Of a stretch of DNA of 64,000 nucleotides, positions 27,553-37,136 are shown one piece after another. How positions within the stretch are numbered: position 1 is the stretch's first letter; every line of letters begins with the position of its first letter. This DNA is from Zasmidium citrigriseum (Eukaryota; Ascomycota; Dothideomycetes; Mycosphaerellales; Mycosphaerellaceae). The DNA lies in NCBI GenBank assembly GCA_002786025.1, contig NHNW01000071.1, forward strand, positions 124,001-188,000. The letters run 5' to 3'. The notes beneath the pieces are model-generated. The model was not told where the DNA came from. It was given only the letters and a program-made list of their open reading frames with translations, and did not search any database. The translations under genes and the position numbers were made by a program.

Positions 27553-28299
27553 TCAACTCTCCGCCGCCCTCTTGATCGCCTCCGCCGTCTCCTTGGGCAT
27601 GCTCCAAAACGGACTATGCGAAGCCTCCAACAGCTCCGTCTTCACCCCGTACCCTTTGGCCGTCTCCTCGACCATCATTTTCTGCACCTGATACGGAATC
27701 GCCTGATCCATCGTACAATAAATGTACGTTGTCGGCACATGCTTCCACCCCGCATACGTCAGGCGACTATGCGCCGTCTGATAGCTATGCGGTTTGAGCA
27801 AAGCCGTCGCTGCTTCTGCGTCTGAGGGCGACATGTCGTTGTAGAAGACTTCTTCGGGTTTGTTAGGGAAGTACTGCATTTTGTCGGCGGAGATGATGAA
27901 CCACGGGAGGTCGTTGCCGCCGAAGGCGCTGATTAGGGATTGGCCGGCGTCGATTATGAAGGAGCAGCAGTAGACTAGGTGGGTTACGCCGCCGGGGAGG
28001 TCTTTTGATTGACGGGATTTTAGATCGAGACCTTCGACGGATTGGGTTGTTGGGAGGCCGCCGTAGGAGTGGCAGACGAGGACGACTTTCTGGCCTGCGT
28101 CGGCGGCGGCTATGATGCGGTTTCTGATGACTGCAACATCCGGTTTGAAATCTTTCAGATGTTCAGCCGGACCGACGGATGGTAGGTCGACGAGGTCGGT
28201 TTTGAAGCCTACTTCTTGGAGTTGTTTGGCGACCTTCTCCCAGCAAGAGGCTGGATGCCAGGCGCCAGGAATGAAGATGATGGTTGTGCTGGATGCCAT
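27553..28299 (-). CDS. Alpha/beta hydrolase, small esterase type
   Basis: An intronless 248-residue single-domain alpha/beta hydrolase. The opening TTIIFIPGAWH is the first strand with the oxyanion-hole loop. The nucleophile elbow CHSYGG places the catalytic Ser at about residue 78. Asp near 198 (CTMDQAIPY) and His near 228 (ASHSPFW) complete a plausible triad. It resembles the plant salicylate-methylesterase-like and bacterial AB-hydrolase proteins common in fungi, which cleave small esters or amides in the cytosol. There is no signal peptide. A TATAAAG box lies 62 bases upstream on the minus strand. The neighbours do not indicate a substrate. Confidence 0.85.
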   Translation of the reverse strand: MASSTTIIFIPGAWHPASCWEKVAKQLQEVGFKTDLVDLPSVGPAEHLKDFKPDVAVIRNRIIAAADAGQKVVLVCHSYGGLPTTQSVEGLDLKSRQSKDLPGGVTHLVYCCSFIIDAGQSLISAFGGNDLPWFIISADKMQYFPNKPEEVFYNDMSPSDAEAATALLKPHSYQTAHSRLTYAGWKHVPTTYIYCTMDQAIPYQVQKMMVEETAKGYGVKTELLEASHSPFWSMPKETAEAIKRAAES

Positions 28300-28360
28300 T
28301 CTTCGTGATTGGAGAACTATGGGGAAGTTTACATGGTTTCGTTGCGTCCAACTCCCTTAT

Positions 28361-28367
28361 CTTTATA
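28361..28367 (-). promoter_or_regulatory. TATA box of the alpha/beta hydrolase gene
   Basis: TATAAAG on the minus strand, 62 bases before the start codon at 28299. Position and sequence fit a core promoter element. Confidence 0.5.
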
Positions 28368-29048
28368 TCAGGTATCTCTCTTCTCTTTAAAGTTCGAGGC
28401 TAACAATCATAGCTAGGAGGTACACCACACTTCATAGCTTCGAGAGCTCAGTACCGGCCCGAGACAAGGCGTTCACCGGAGAGGCTGCTGGCCCGTTCGT
28501 ACCGTCGGCACCATGCCTTCGCAGAAGCAAGGCCACCCGGTCGGAGTGAAACCGAGAAGAAGGCACAGGCAGGTCACCGCCAAGCATACAGATCCGTGCC
28601 TCCACTTATACGAAAACGCGAAAGCAAAGTGCCCAGCTCTGCATTGGTCCCCAAGCCTTTTTCAAACAGTGCTCGTTCGACAAGACCAGACCCAAAGCTT
28701 GCTGCTTCGCGCTCGTCCCGCGCAAGGAATCTCGAACTTGATCTTACTAGCCTTCGTGGTGATGATTGGGAATCGAAAATGTAGCATGCCGGGAGCAGTC
28801 CATGGCATTCAACTCGCTGGTGCCGGAAGAGGTAGGTCGGGCTCAATGACGTTGCGGCAGGAGTATGGAAGAGTCCCAAGAAGCAAGAAGACGGCGGTGC
28901 GGATTTACGAAGCATCAAGCTTGATGAGCTTATCAGGCGACTTGGTAAAACATTGAAGGTGAGGCATCCCTCCGATAATGACTATACCATCACAATCTAA
29001 TAACGAGCTCGTGACAGGGAGCAGATGTCGCTCCCGCCATCTGATGAC

Positions 29049-29056
29049 TATATAAG
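29049..29056 (+). promoter_or_regulatory. TATA box of the cysteine-rich secreted protein gene
   Basis: TATATAAG ends 65 bases before the ATG at 29122. Strong TATA boxes are common for highly induced secreted-protein genes in fungi; use here is inferred. Confidence 0.55.
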
Positions 29057-29121
29057 GGTCGCGACAGCCTCCATCGAGAGCATCATACGACCTGCACATA
29101 CATTTTCGAACCATCACCACC

Positions 29122-29732
29122 ATGCAGCCATCAACGCTTTCCATCTACCGACACCTCTTGATCATCGCTCTCCTCCTCCAGACCATCACCTTCGTCTCCG
29201 CCTGCAACTCCTGGTGCACGTGTCTCAACCCCGACGGCTCCCACCTGTGCACGTGCAGACCCATCAGTGGCGCCGGCCAGAACGCCGGTTTCTGCCCGTG
29301 CTGCAACGAGCTCAACACTCCGCACGAGTGCTGCGAGGGTCTAGGCTGTCCACAGCGCCACATGTGCAGTGATGAACTTGTGAGGCTTTCCCCCTCCCTC
29401 CTACCATCATGAACTAACCCGACCCAAGCCTTCCACCAACGGACAGTGCTGTCCCGATGACGTTAATACATGCCGAACGAACGGCGGCGTGGGCTGTCTG
29501 TTCCTGAATGGCAAGGCCGTCTGTGTGCAAGTGAATGCTTTTCGGTGTGCGAGCAAGCGGTGCCCTGCAGGTCAGGATGTGTATGGAGCGCAGTGAGTTT
29601 GGACCTTCCATATGCAAAAGCTGGAGGAACGAACGCTGACTGGTGTGGTGCAGGTTTGCGGACTTTTGCATTTGTTCCGGTAGAGATCCTGCTGCTGCAG
29701 ATCCGACTCGAGGCTGTCAGATTGGGAGTTGA
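29122..29732 (+). CDS. Small secreted protein with 22 cysteines (effector candidate)
   Basis: Three exons (29122-29379, 29429-29592, 29654-29732) give 166 residues; all junctions are GT-AG and in phase. A hydrophobic signal peptide (about residues 8-27, HLLIIALLLQTITFVSA) precedes a mature chain with 22 Cys, including CTC, CPCC and three CC pairs. This is typical of apoplastic disulfide-rich proteins. I do not recognise a domain. The even number of cysteines fits eleven disulfides. The first exon also reads on to a stop at 29410, so an unspliced 96-residue form is possible. Function is unknown; secretion, size and cysteine content make it an effector or antimicrobial candidate, which is inference. 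Confidence 0.8.
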
Positions 29733-30219
29733 GGAGCGGGATTGGAGTGAGAGGGGAAGATCACCGCTCGTGGTGTATGGGAATTGGAGTGCTTGACGGG
29801 GGGTGAATGGAATGGGGATGGTTTTGTACTTTAGACACGTGAAATTGCGTCGATTGCGGTTGATCGTTCGAGGCGCTTTCTTGTTGACATCTTTGGATGT
29901 AAATGCAACGTTGGATAATTCCCATCTCCCCTTCCAGAACCACATCAAGCTACAAAACACAGATCCAGATCTGGACGGCGAGCTCGTGAGGCACAGCACA
30001 CCGCCATCCAGGCGGGGCTTCCAACAACCTTCTTATCTGGGCTTTCTCGCTACGCCTAGGCATCCACCGACATGCAGATAACCACGCCGCCACAGCGATG
30101 AGGCCAATTGTCCAAATCTGAAGAAGTCTTTACTTATTGGGCGAATTCTGACTTCGATGGATGTCTAGCATCATAGGCGCCATCGATCAAATGATATCGA
30201 CGAAGCAAGGATACTGACA
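29733..30219. other. Gene-free stretch
   Basis: 3' flank of the cysteine-rich gene and upstream region of the GNAT gene. Nothing recognisable. Confidence 0.5.
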
Positions 30220-31007
30220 ATGGCCGATCCTACCTCCGCCTCCAATGGGAGCTATTCCCTCGAATCCGTCCATCCTGCCGACTCCCCAGGTCTCGCAAAC
30301 ACAATGATGTCCGCGATGTATCGCGACCCTCACTGGCGCTCCCTCTGGTCCCTCACCCTTCCAGAAATCATCGCCGACTGCGCGGAGCGTCTCCCGTGGA
30401 ATCTCATTAACGGCGAATCTCTGAAACGATACCAAAAAGTTGTCGAGACGTCTTCCGGGGAAGTTGTTGGCTATGCGAGATGGATTCTTCCAGATAGAAT
30501 GGAGGGGAAGTGGCTTGAAGCACGACTGTCGATGGAGGGTGTTGATGAGGAGACGAAGAAGGGCTTTAGGGAGAGGTTTGAGAGCACGTTGAAAAGTGGT
30601 AGGATGAGGGGTTTGAATCACGATCTATCGAATGGCTTGAGTCCCGCTCTCGAACAAGCTGAGGCATACGTTCAGAAGATCTATGGGGATCGATATATAA
30701 GTACAGATTCCTTTCTATAACCTTTCTCTTTTTGGAGGAAGCTGATGCATCTCTTACAGCTTTGGACTATCTTACCACGCATCCGGATCACCAACGGCGC
30801 GGCGTAGCGAGTTTGCTCCTTGAAAGCGGTCTTCGTTTCGCAGATAACGAAGGCCTGAAAGTCAAGACCGACTCAATGATTCAAGGTGTCAAAGTCTACG
30901 AGAGACAGGGATTCGAGGTGGCGAAGATTGTGAGACAGGAGAGGCAGGAGTTTGGGGAAACCGGGCCGCAGGTTACGACGATGATGATTAGGCAGCCGAA
31001 GCGGTGA
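30220..31007 (+). CDS. GNAT-family N-acetyltransferase
   Basis: Two exons, 30220-30700 and 30760-31007, joined by a 59-base intron with donor GTACAG, give 242 residues. The C-terminal half has the acetyl-CoA-binding signature of GNAT enzymes, HPDHQRRGVASLLLESGLRFA (residues about 168-188; R/Q-x-x-G-x-G/A pattern), followed by VYERQGFEVAKI, the usual last strand and helix. The N-terminal half (DPHWRSLWSLTLPEII..., SGEVVGYARWILPD) matches the fungal GNAT group acting on unknown small molecules or peptides. The start at 30220 is preceded by stops. It lies beside the biosynthetic block but shows no direct link to it. Confidence 0.82.
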
Positions 31008-31158
31008 ATTCGGGTCTGAAATCATACTACGACTGGCATGGGAGAATATAAGCAGTGTTCGATCATGAAGTAAAGCAGACGATTATGCTAGTAGATTGCA
31101 TAGACCTATCAAAGGAATCGTCTCTTCTCAAGCATATCTCGCCCCTTCCCTTTCCATC

Positions 31159-32397
31159 TCATGACTCTGGCAGATTTCCAGTCTCCGGCCAGCCCCACTG
31201 CTGCATCCATAAAGCCATCCACTCTGGCCCAACAGCCTCCAAGGCTGCAAGAGTCTTGCTAACTTTCACCGTCTCTTTGGTCTCCAGCAGCGTCACCTTA
31301 GCTCTCGAAAAGCGAATCGCTCGATCTTGGAGGTTGTCAAAGAAGTCGACCAGTTTCACTGCGGGATTAACGCCTTCGTCAACGCCTTGGAACCCGCTTG
31401 CGCTTTCTTTAAGCATCTTGACCCATTCGACAAAACTGACAAGTCTGATCTCTCCATGCAGCTTCGACGTTATGGCTGGCACGAGTTTGGACCACTGCGT
31501 AACATTCGGATTGACCAGATGGAAGAACCTTGCCTCTTCCACACTACTCTTTGCCAAGTGCACCGCCAAGTCGGTCAGCACAACAGCAGCAACATCAACA
31601 GGCACCCAATCCACATCCTCCACAGGTCCCAGCGTCCTTGGTATCGCCCCTAGCGTCAATGAACTCCTCACAAGACTCGGCAACCACTCCCTCTCCGTCC
31701 ATTTCCCCCCTTTCACCACAGGTCCGCCGAGCTGTCCAACCCTGACCACAGCAACCGGAAGTCCAGTCTCTCGACTCGCATGACTAAGAAGACGCTCAGA
31801 GACCAGTTTACTCTGTCCATACCCTGTGCGCGCGACTTTCCAATCCGTCAACTCCGTCTCGGGGATTTTGGACCGGGAAGATGGAGCTGCGGATCCGAAG
31901 TTTGAGGTTGCGCCTATGGAGGATATGAAGATGCATTTTATGGGTTTGTTTGGGCGGGTGGTGCAGAAGGTGATCAGATTTCGTACGCCGAAGATTGAGG
32001 GGGTGAAGGATGTGAAATTGAGGTTGAAGTCTACGGGCCAGGCGTTGTGGATCAACAGGTCAACCGTCGAGACAAGGTTGTTATATGTCTCATCGTCCAG
32101 GCCAAAGTTTGGAGCGCTGAGGTCTGCTTGGTGGAAGGTGACTTTTTCGAATGTTGTGGTGAGGTTTCTTTCGCGATGGGAGGCGAGTTGGCGAGAGAGG
32201 ACGTTGGAGGAGCGGTTTAGGCAGATTATTTGGTGGATTTGGGGGAGGGTGAGGAGGTGGTCGAGAAGGTAGCTGCCGAAGTTTCCCGTGGAGCCTGTCA
32301 GAATGACGGTTTGGGGTTTCTGTTCCAGATGACTTTCATCTGAACTTGTAGATAGGATGTGTTTCTCTTTCTCGAATCGGTGAGGAAAGAGACCCAT
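31159..32397 (-). CDS. Stand-alone thioester reductase domain (NAD-binding 4 type)
   Basis: An intronless 412-residue reductase of the kind normally found as the C-terminal release domain of NRPS-like A-T-R enzymes and alpha-aminoadipate reductases. The NADPH-binding loop TGSTGNFG is at residues 34-41. The short-chain-dehydrogenase-like active-site pair is YGQSK (Tyr193, Lys197), with Ser near 160 (FISSIGA). HNAWPVDFN and DVDWVPVDVAA are further family signatures. The family frees a carrier-bound acyl group as an aldehyde or alcohol. The N-terminal 28 residues before TVILTGSTG look like a leftover interdomain linker. The gene lies directly downstream, on the same strand, of the A-T-MFS gene, which lacks this domain, so the two probably work together. 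Confidence 0.85.
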   Translation of the reverse strand: MGLFPHRFEKEKHILSTSSDESHLEQKPQTVILTGSTGNFGSYLLDHLLTLPQIHQIICLNRSSNVLSRQLASHRERNLTTTFEKVTFHQADLSAPNFGLDDETYNNLVSTVDLLIHNAWPVDFNLNFTSFTPSIFGVRNLITFCTTRPNKPIKCIFISSIGATSNFGSAAPSSRSKIPETELTDWKVARTGYGQSKLVSERLLSHASRETGLPVAVVRVGQLGGPVVKGGKWTEREWLPSLVRSSLTLGAIPRTLGPVEDVDWVPVDVAAVVLTDLAVHLAKSSVEEARFFHLVNPNVTQWSKLVPAITSKLHGEIRLVSFVEWVKMLKESASGFQGVDEGVNPAVKLVDFFDNLQDRAIRFSRAKVTLLETKETVKVSKTLAALEAVGPEWMALWMQQWGWPETGNLPES

Positions 32398-32763
32398 TGC
32401 TAACGAAAGCTTGGTTCAAGCCGGTGGGAAGAAGTCGTCAGACATCGACCGCGCCAACGGCAAACAATGAAGCAGTGACGTCTCTCAACTCAGACGAGCG
32501 ATCGTCAATTTGGCCACGGTTCGCATTCTGCACAGATGTTCTAAATCCGATGCATGCATGACAAGTTCCCACTTATGGCCAACGCTCTTTCAAGCGGGTT
32601 GCCTGATCGGCGAGGCTGCATTGCGGCTGAGAATTGGGAGCGGCTGAAAAGACACTGATTATTGGCATGACAGAAGTGATGGCTGAGCACATGACGCAGA
32701 CATTCGTCTGTGGATTCGGCAGGAGAATGCCAGAATGGTGAACGTCCTCTGCGTTTCTGCTGA
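32398..32763. other. Spacer between the A-T-MFS gene and the reductase gene
   Basis: A 366-base spacer that holds the 3' end of one gene and the promoter of the next. No coding continuity or intron pattern joins them. Nothing else is recognisable. Confidence 0.5.
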
Positions 32764-35700
32764 TCAGACCTTCTCACCACCACCAACCCTGCCATTTCTC
32801 CTCCTCCACCTCCTCCTCCGATCTCTCTTCCCCATCTCATACAACAATCTCCCCCTCCTCGCCTCCAATGCCGTCACCGCAAACAACCCACTTGCAACAA
32901 CACAACAAACCCCCGTCCAGGCCTGACTCCCCACCCAACCCCCACTAACCCCATTCAGCGCCGCGGCAACCGGACTAGAAATCAAAAACCCCACCCCAGC
33001 ACACGCATAAAGCATCCCCAGCCTCGTGCCATAAACCGCCAAGTTCGGACATATAAACGGTAGGACAATCGCCGGGAGTGTGAGGGCGAAGCCGCTGAAG
33101 AAGCCGTAGAAGATCAGCCAGGGGATGTAGCCGGCGAGGTTGTGGATGGAGATCCATGAGAAGGCGAGGATGCCGAGGGCGAGGTAGGAGAAGAGTTGCC
33201 AGGCTTCGGGGCCGAAGTGGGCGTGTTTGTGGTCGGAGGACCAGGCGGGGAGGAGGCGGCCGGGGAGTTGGGCGGCGTTGAGGATGGAGGTTGTGCTGAA
33301 GGAGACTAGTGAGGTGGCTTGGAGCGTTTGGGTTGCGTAGGTTGTTGAGAGGAAGAAGGGGATGAAGAGGCCTGCTAGGAGGACTAGATGGCGTTAGTTT
33401 GGAGTCTGCTCTGGACTGGAGAGAGGTGTTGCTTACAGAAGGCAGAGGCCAGGAATGTGAGGTATGAGATGTCGCGGAAGGAGGACACGTCGATGAGTTG
33501 TCGAGGGCTTCGTGGGCTCAGGGGCTTGCTTATGAGAATGGCACAACCGAGTGTGGCGAGGGCAATGAAGCCCATAATTCTCACGGCCCAAGCAAAGCCA
33601 ACTGGAATCAAATCAGCGACCAGCTTTCCTGTCCGTTTGGGATGAGATTCGCGTACCTTCTCCAAGCAGTCGATAAAACATGACAGGATCTAGCACCGTC
33701 AGCACCATCCACCGTTGATATCTTCCTGATTCCACTCACAAATAACACCTCCAACAGAACCACCCGCAGTACTCAACCCAATCGCCAAACCCCTCTTCTT
33801 CTTAAACCAAACCGGCACCAGGGCCACACTCGGAATATACAGCAACCCTTCACAAACCCCCAACAACACTCCCTGCGTCAGCATGATCTGATAATACTCC
33901 CTCGAAAGCGAAAGCATCATCAGCGCGAACACCAACCCAACACTCCCCGTAATCAACGTCGTTTGGAAGTATCCCCTATCGAACAATGGCCCGGACACCA
34001 CACCAACGATGAGGAGGAGAGCACCTTGCACGGTGCCGATCCATGCGATTGAGGATGGTGAGTAGGAGGCGAGGTAGTCCTCCTCGTAGAAGGCTTGGAA
34101 GACGCCAAAGGAGTTCACGAGACCCCAGTTGTTGACGTTGACGAGGAACATGGCCAGGACTTGGAGCCAGGCTGTGGTGCCGCCGTCGGGTTGGACGACG
34201 GGTTTCACGGTCTGGCTCCTGGGTTTTCGAAAGCGTCTCCTTTTTCTCTTGTCGCTGGATTTAATCTGGCTTGTCAAGTCTTCGTACATGGCATCCATTG
34301 CCAGCCAGGAGTCTTTCAATTCTCCGTCGTCCGAGTCGTTGCTGAAATCGTATCTTGGCACATTTCTCGCTGTTAACGCGAAGGATAACTTCTCGACCGT
34401 GGCATTATCGTAGACTAGCTTTGTGTCGATTGGATTGTCTCGTGAGTTGTTGATGGTGCGGACGAGGTTGATTAGCTGGAGAGAGTCAAGGCCATAGGCG
34501 AAGAAGTCTTCATGCTTATCGACATGCTTGATCTCCAGCTGCTGGCACAGGTAGCGCGAGATCGAAGCCTTGGCCTGCTCGAAAGTTTGCAGAAGAATTT
34601 GTTGGCCCTCAGCATTGGTCTGATTAATTGGTCCTCCATTTTGCAAGCTTTCGTACAAGGCGTCAATCTCTGATGCATACAGCTTATTGGCAGCGGCCCT
34701 CTGGATAGTGCCCTTCCCAGCTCTCGGAAGCGGCTTCTCGCGAGTAGTGAAGAAGATATGATCCTTGGCGATTCGACCATGTTTCACTGTAGGTCCATTT
34801 GCACGCTCCACAAACGTCCAGACCTTCTCCAAAATGGCAGCATCATCAGGATCAGCGGGCTCAACAAGAAGAGCAGCCTGAAACCGCCCCTGTCCCACCA
34901 CCACGCAACCCTTAACATCCGGCGACGTAGTGACGAGACCCTCAAAAGTGACCGGATTAACCTTTTCGCCATTGCTGAAAACAATCACGTCGTCTAGCCG
35001 GGAGACATACTTCCACAAACCAGGCTTGGAAGGGTGCTTAGAGAACAGATCCTTAGAACAAAATTCATCCAGCTCTGTAAACGTCACGAAGACAGGCTGT
35101 GCAATTTCCCACTCGGGGTTGCGGATGATGCACATTTCGTATAATCCATCGCCCCTTTCGCGGAATTCATAGCCACCCTGATGCTCGTTGAAGCGGAAGT
35201 ATGGCCAATCTCCTGGCTCCTTGGGCAGCAAAGGTGCGGCCATCCACTCGGAAGCGCCGATGCCAGCATGGAGGATTGTATGCGGGACGATAAGTTGACC
35301 TGTGGCTTCGGATAGAGGACCGCCGGCAAACCCAAGTCCCTTCAGTCTGGAAAGATTCTGCAGATACTCTGGATTCTTGGCCAGGTCTGTTACGACAGAG
35401 GGAGCCAATGCGGAGTAGTCGACCTTGGCCTGGAGATGGATCTCATTCACGACGTCTGCTGTTAGTGGACCGGATGGTGGGAGCACTACAGTGCTGTCAC
35501 ACCAGCAGGGGAAGGCGAGACCGTAGATCAAGCCTGCCATATGGAAGGGTGGAAAAGACACCAAGAGTCGCTGATCTCCTAGTCGTCCGTAGGCTTCGTT
35601 TGTGTTGAGGAGCTGGTATGCGTCGAGACCGGTGAAGCTGCCGTGTTTCAGTGTGACTGTAGGGTGAGATCAGCAGAGGTTCTTGAAGGCTTCGAAACCT

Positions 35701-36362
35701 TGTAGAATCATACTCAATTTTGGAATGCCGGTGGATCCCGAACTGTGGATTTGCAAGAATGGAGTGTAGCGATACCTTTCCCACGTCACATCCAGCGAGA
35801 TGTGCGGCACCGGAGTCGGATCGAGCAGCGATTCCAAAAACGGCACCTCATACTTCTGCATAGAACGGCTCTTCTCGATGAGAAGTATAGCAGGTGAGGG
35901 TCTGCCGTCGACCAGGAGCTTGTCGGCACCACATTCTTTCATCAACGAGGTGAAGGCTTCTGAGCCATTTCGTGGAGATGGCAGAAAGACCTAATCGAAG
36001 TCGTCAGCGATCAAACGTGACTGTGTGCCGGAGCGCATACATACAATATATCCAGCTTTCACAGCAGCCATACACAAGATGTGATACCTCAAATCAGCTG
36101 CTGCGATGTAGACAATTGGCTCGTGCTGCCTCGCCGGCGTCCCAAGATTGTCCAGGAGCCATTGCGCCAGCCGGTTGATGGCATTGGCAAAGACAGCGTA
36201 CGAGATGTCTCGATATCCGTCCGCCGCGTTGTTGGATATCGGAATCGAAGCAAATGGTCGATCGTATCCAGAGGTTGCTCTTTCGTCGATTAGGTGGGAA
36301 AGTAATCTTCTCCCACAGTTTGGAGGTGCTGGGTGAGCATCAGAATGATTCCCATCATCCAT
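32764..36362 (-). CDS. NRPS-like adenylation-carrier protein fused to an MFS transporter
   Basis: Six exons (36362-36045, 35990-35714, 35656-33740, 33689-33657, 33601-33437, 33383-32764) sum to 3330 bases and 1109 residues. Residues 1 to about 510 form an adenylation domain: HSSGSTGIPKL, VSFPPFHMAG, GFAGGPLSEATGQ, NGEKVNP, and the A10-like KPLPRAGKGTIQR. A carrier domain follows with FFAYGLDSLQL, Ser590 being the phosphopantetheine site. After a short linker and basic stretch (KRKRRRFRKPRS), PDGGTTAWLQVLAMFLVN begins a 12-TM monocarboxylate-type MFS transporter (about 690-1090), including KKKRGLAIGLSTAGGSVGG and YPVMFYRLLGEVGFAWAVRI. Carrier and transporter are read in one exon (35656-33740) with no stop or splice between them. 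NRPS-like enzymes normally end in a reductase or thioesterase; here the reductase is the next gene downstream. The gene shares a 774-base divergent promoter with the peroxisomal hydrolase. Confidence 0.85.
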
Positions 36363-37136
36363 GATGCTGACATTGGGGTTGGAAGTTGGTCAGACGAATG
36401 TTATCTGAAAAAGGTCAGAGAGGATCAACAGACGTCGCTGGTCGCCTGGGGGCTTCTCGCTCGGGCGGCCCCACGTCAAGAACAGAGAAGGCCGGCAATC
36501 TTGCGCCCTTGAATGCTTGTCATCAACACAGCCGCTCATGGGCTGTACAAATCAAGCATCAAGGTAAGCTTGTGCCCTTGACAGGCAGACCGAAGGAGCG
36601 TGGCATACGGATTCGGGACATTTTTGAGATCGGTAAGGCTGAAGTTGCGGCTGACTTTGACCAAGCACCTCAATAGGCAAGTCCTCATTCGGCGTCGGAA
36701 GGAAAAGTCTTGGTGACGCATTAGCTCTTCTCGTAATACTCGTGCAACAGAAGCCATGAATGCGAGGATTCTGATGCGTTCCACAGCTCTCAAAATTATC
36801 CGGAAGGAGCTGACCGCGGTTTCGACTTTCGAGCGTGCAGAAGTTGGAGCCACTCAGAACCCCTTGTTGGGATAATGTTGTCTCAACCGTCTCTACAACA
36901 CGTGGTCGCGATTCGCTGATAACAAGGATTGCGTGAGTGCAGCATGTGCGATCTCAATCCGTCTTTGTCGTCATCAAGATGGATCCCAAGCTTCAGCCGC
37001 TACCCACAATTTCCGCTCCTTTAGGCAATTCCACATTGTTGTGCGTTGATAGGAGTTCGTTGAGAAGCATTTTCGATCTCGCACGCTGCTGTAAATTCTT
37101 CTCCGTGTTGTAGAAGTTCTGACTTGGTCATCGACA
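36363..37136. promoter_or_regulatory. Divergent promoter region of the A-T-MFS and hydrolase genes
   Basis: A 774-base spacer between divergent starts. Shared control is suggested by position alone. I could not single out an operator, and no gene is supported inside. Confidence 0.4.

Larger units (their letters stand above)
28300..29121. other. Gene-free stretch between divergent genes
   Basis: It separates the hydrolase gene from the cysteine-rich gene. TATA-like elements near both ends are listed. The open frames at 28513-28956 overlap on both strands and have no recognisable features. Confidence 0.5.

Noticed and set aside
28513..28956. 147-codon plus-strand frame
   Set aside because: Another frame of similar length lies antisense to it, and neither has domains or splice continuity.
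31159..36362. A single spliced A-T-MFS-reductase gene
   Set aside because: The MFS part ends in a clean stop at 32764, the spacer has no splice pattern that avoids it, and the reductase has its own ATG with a normal lead.
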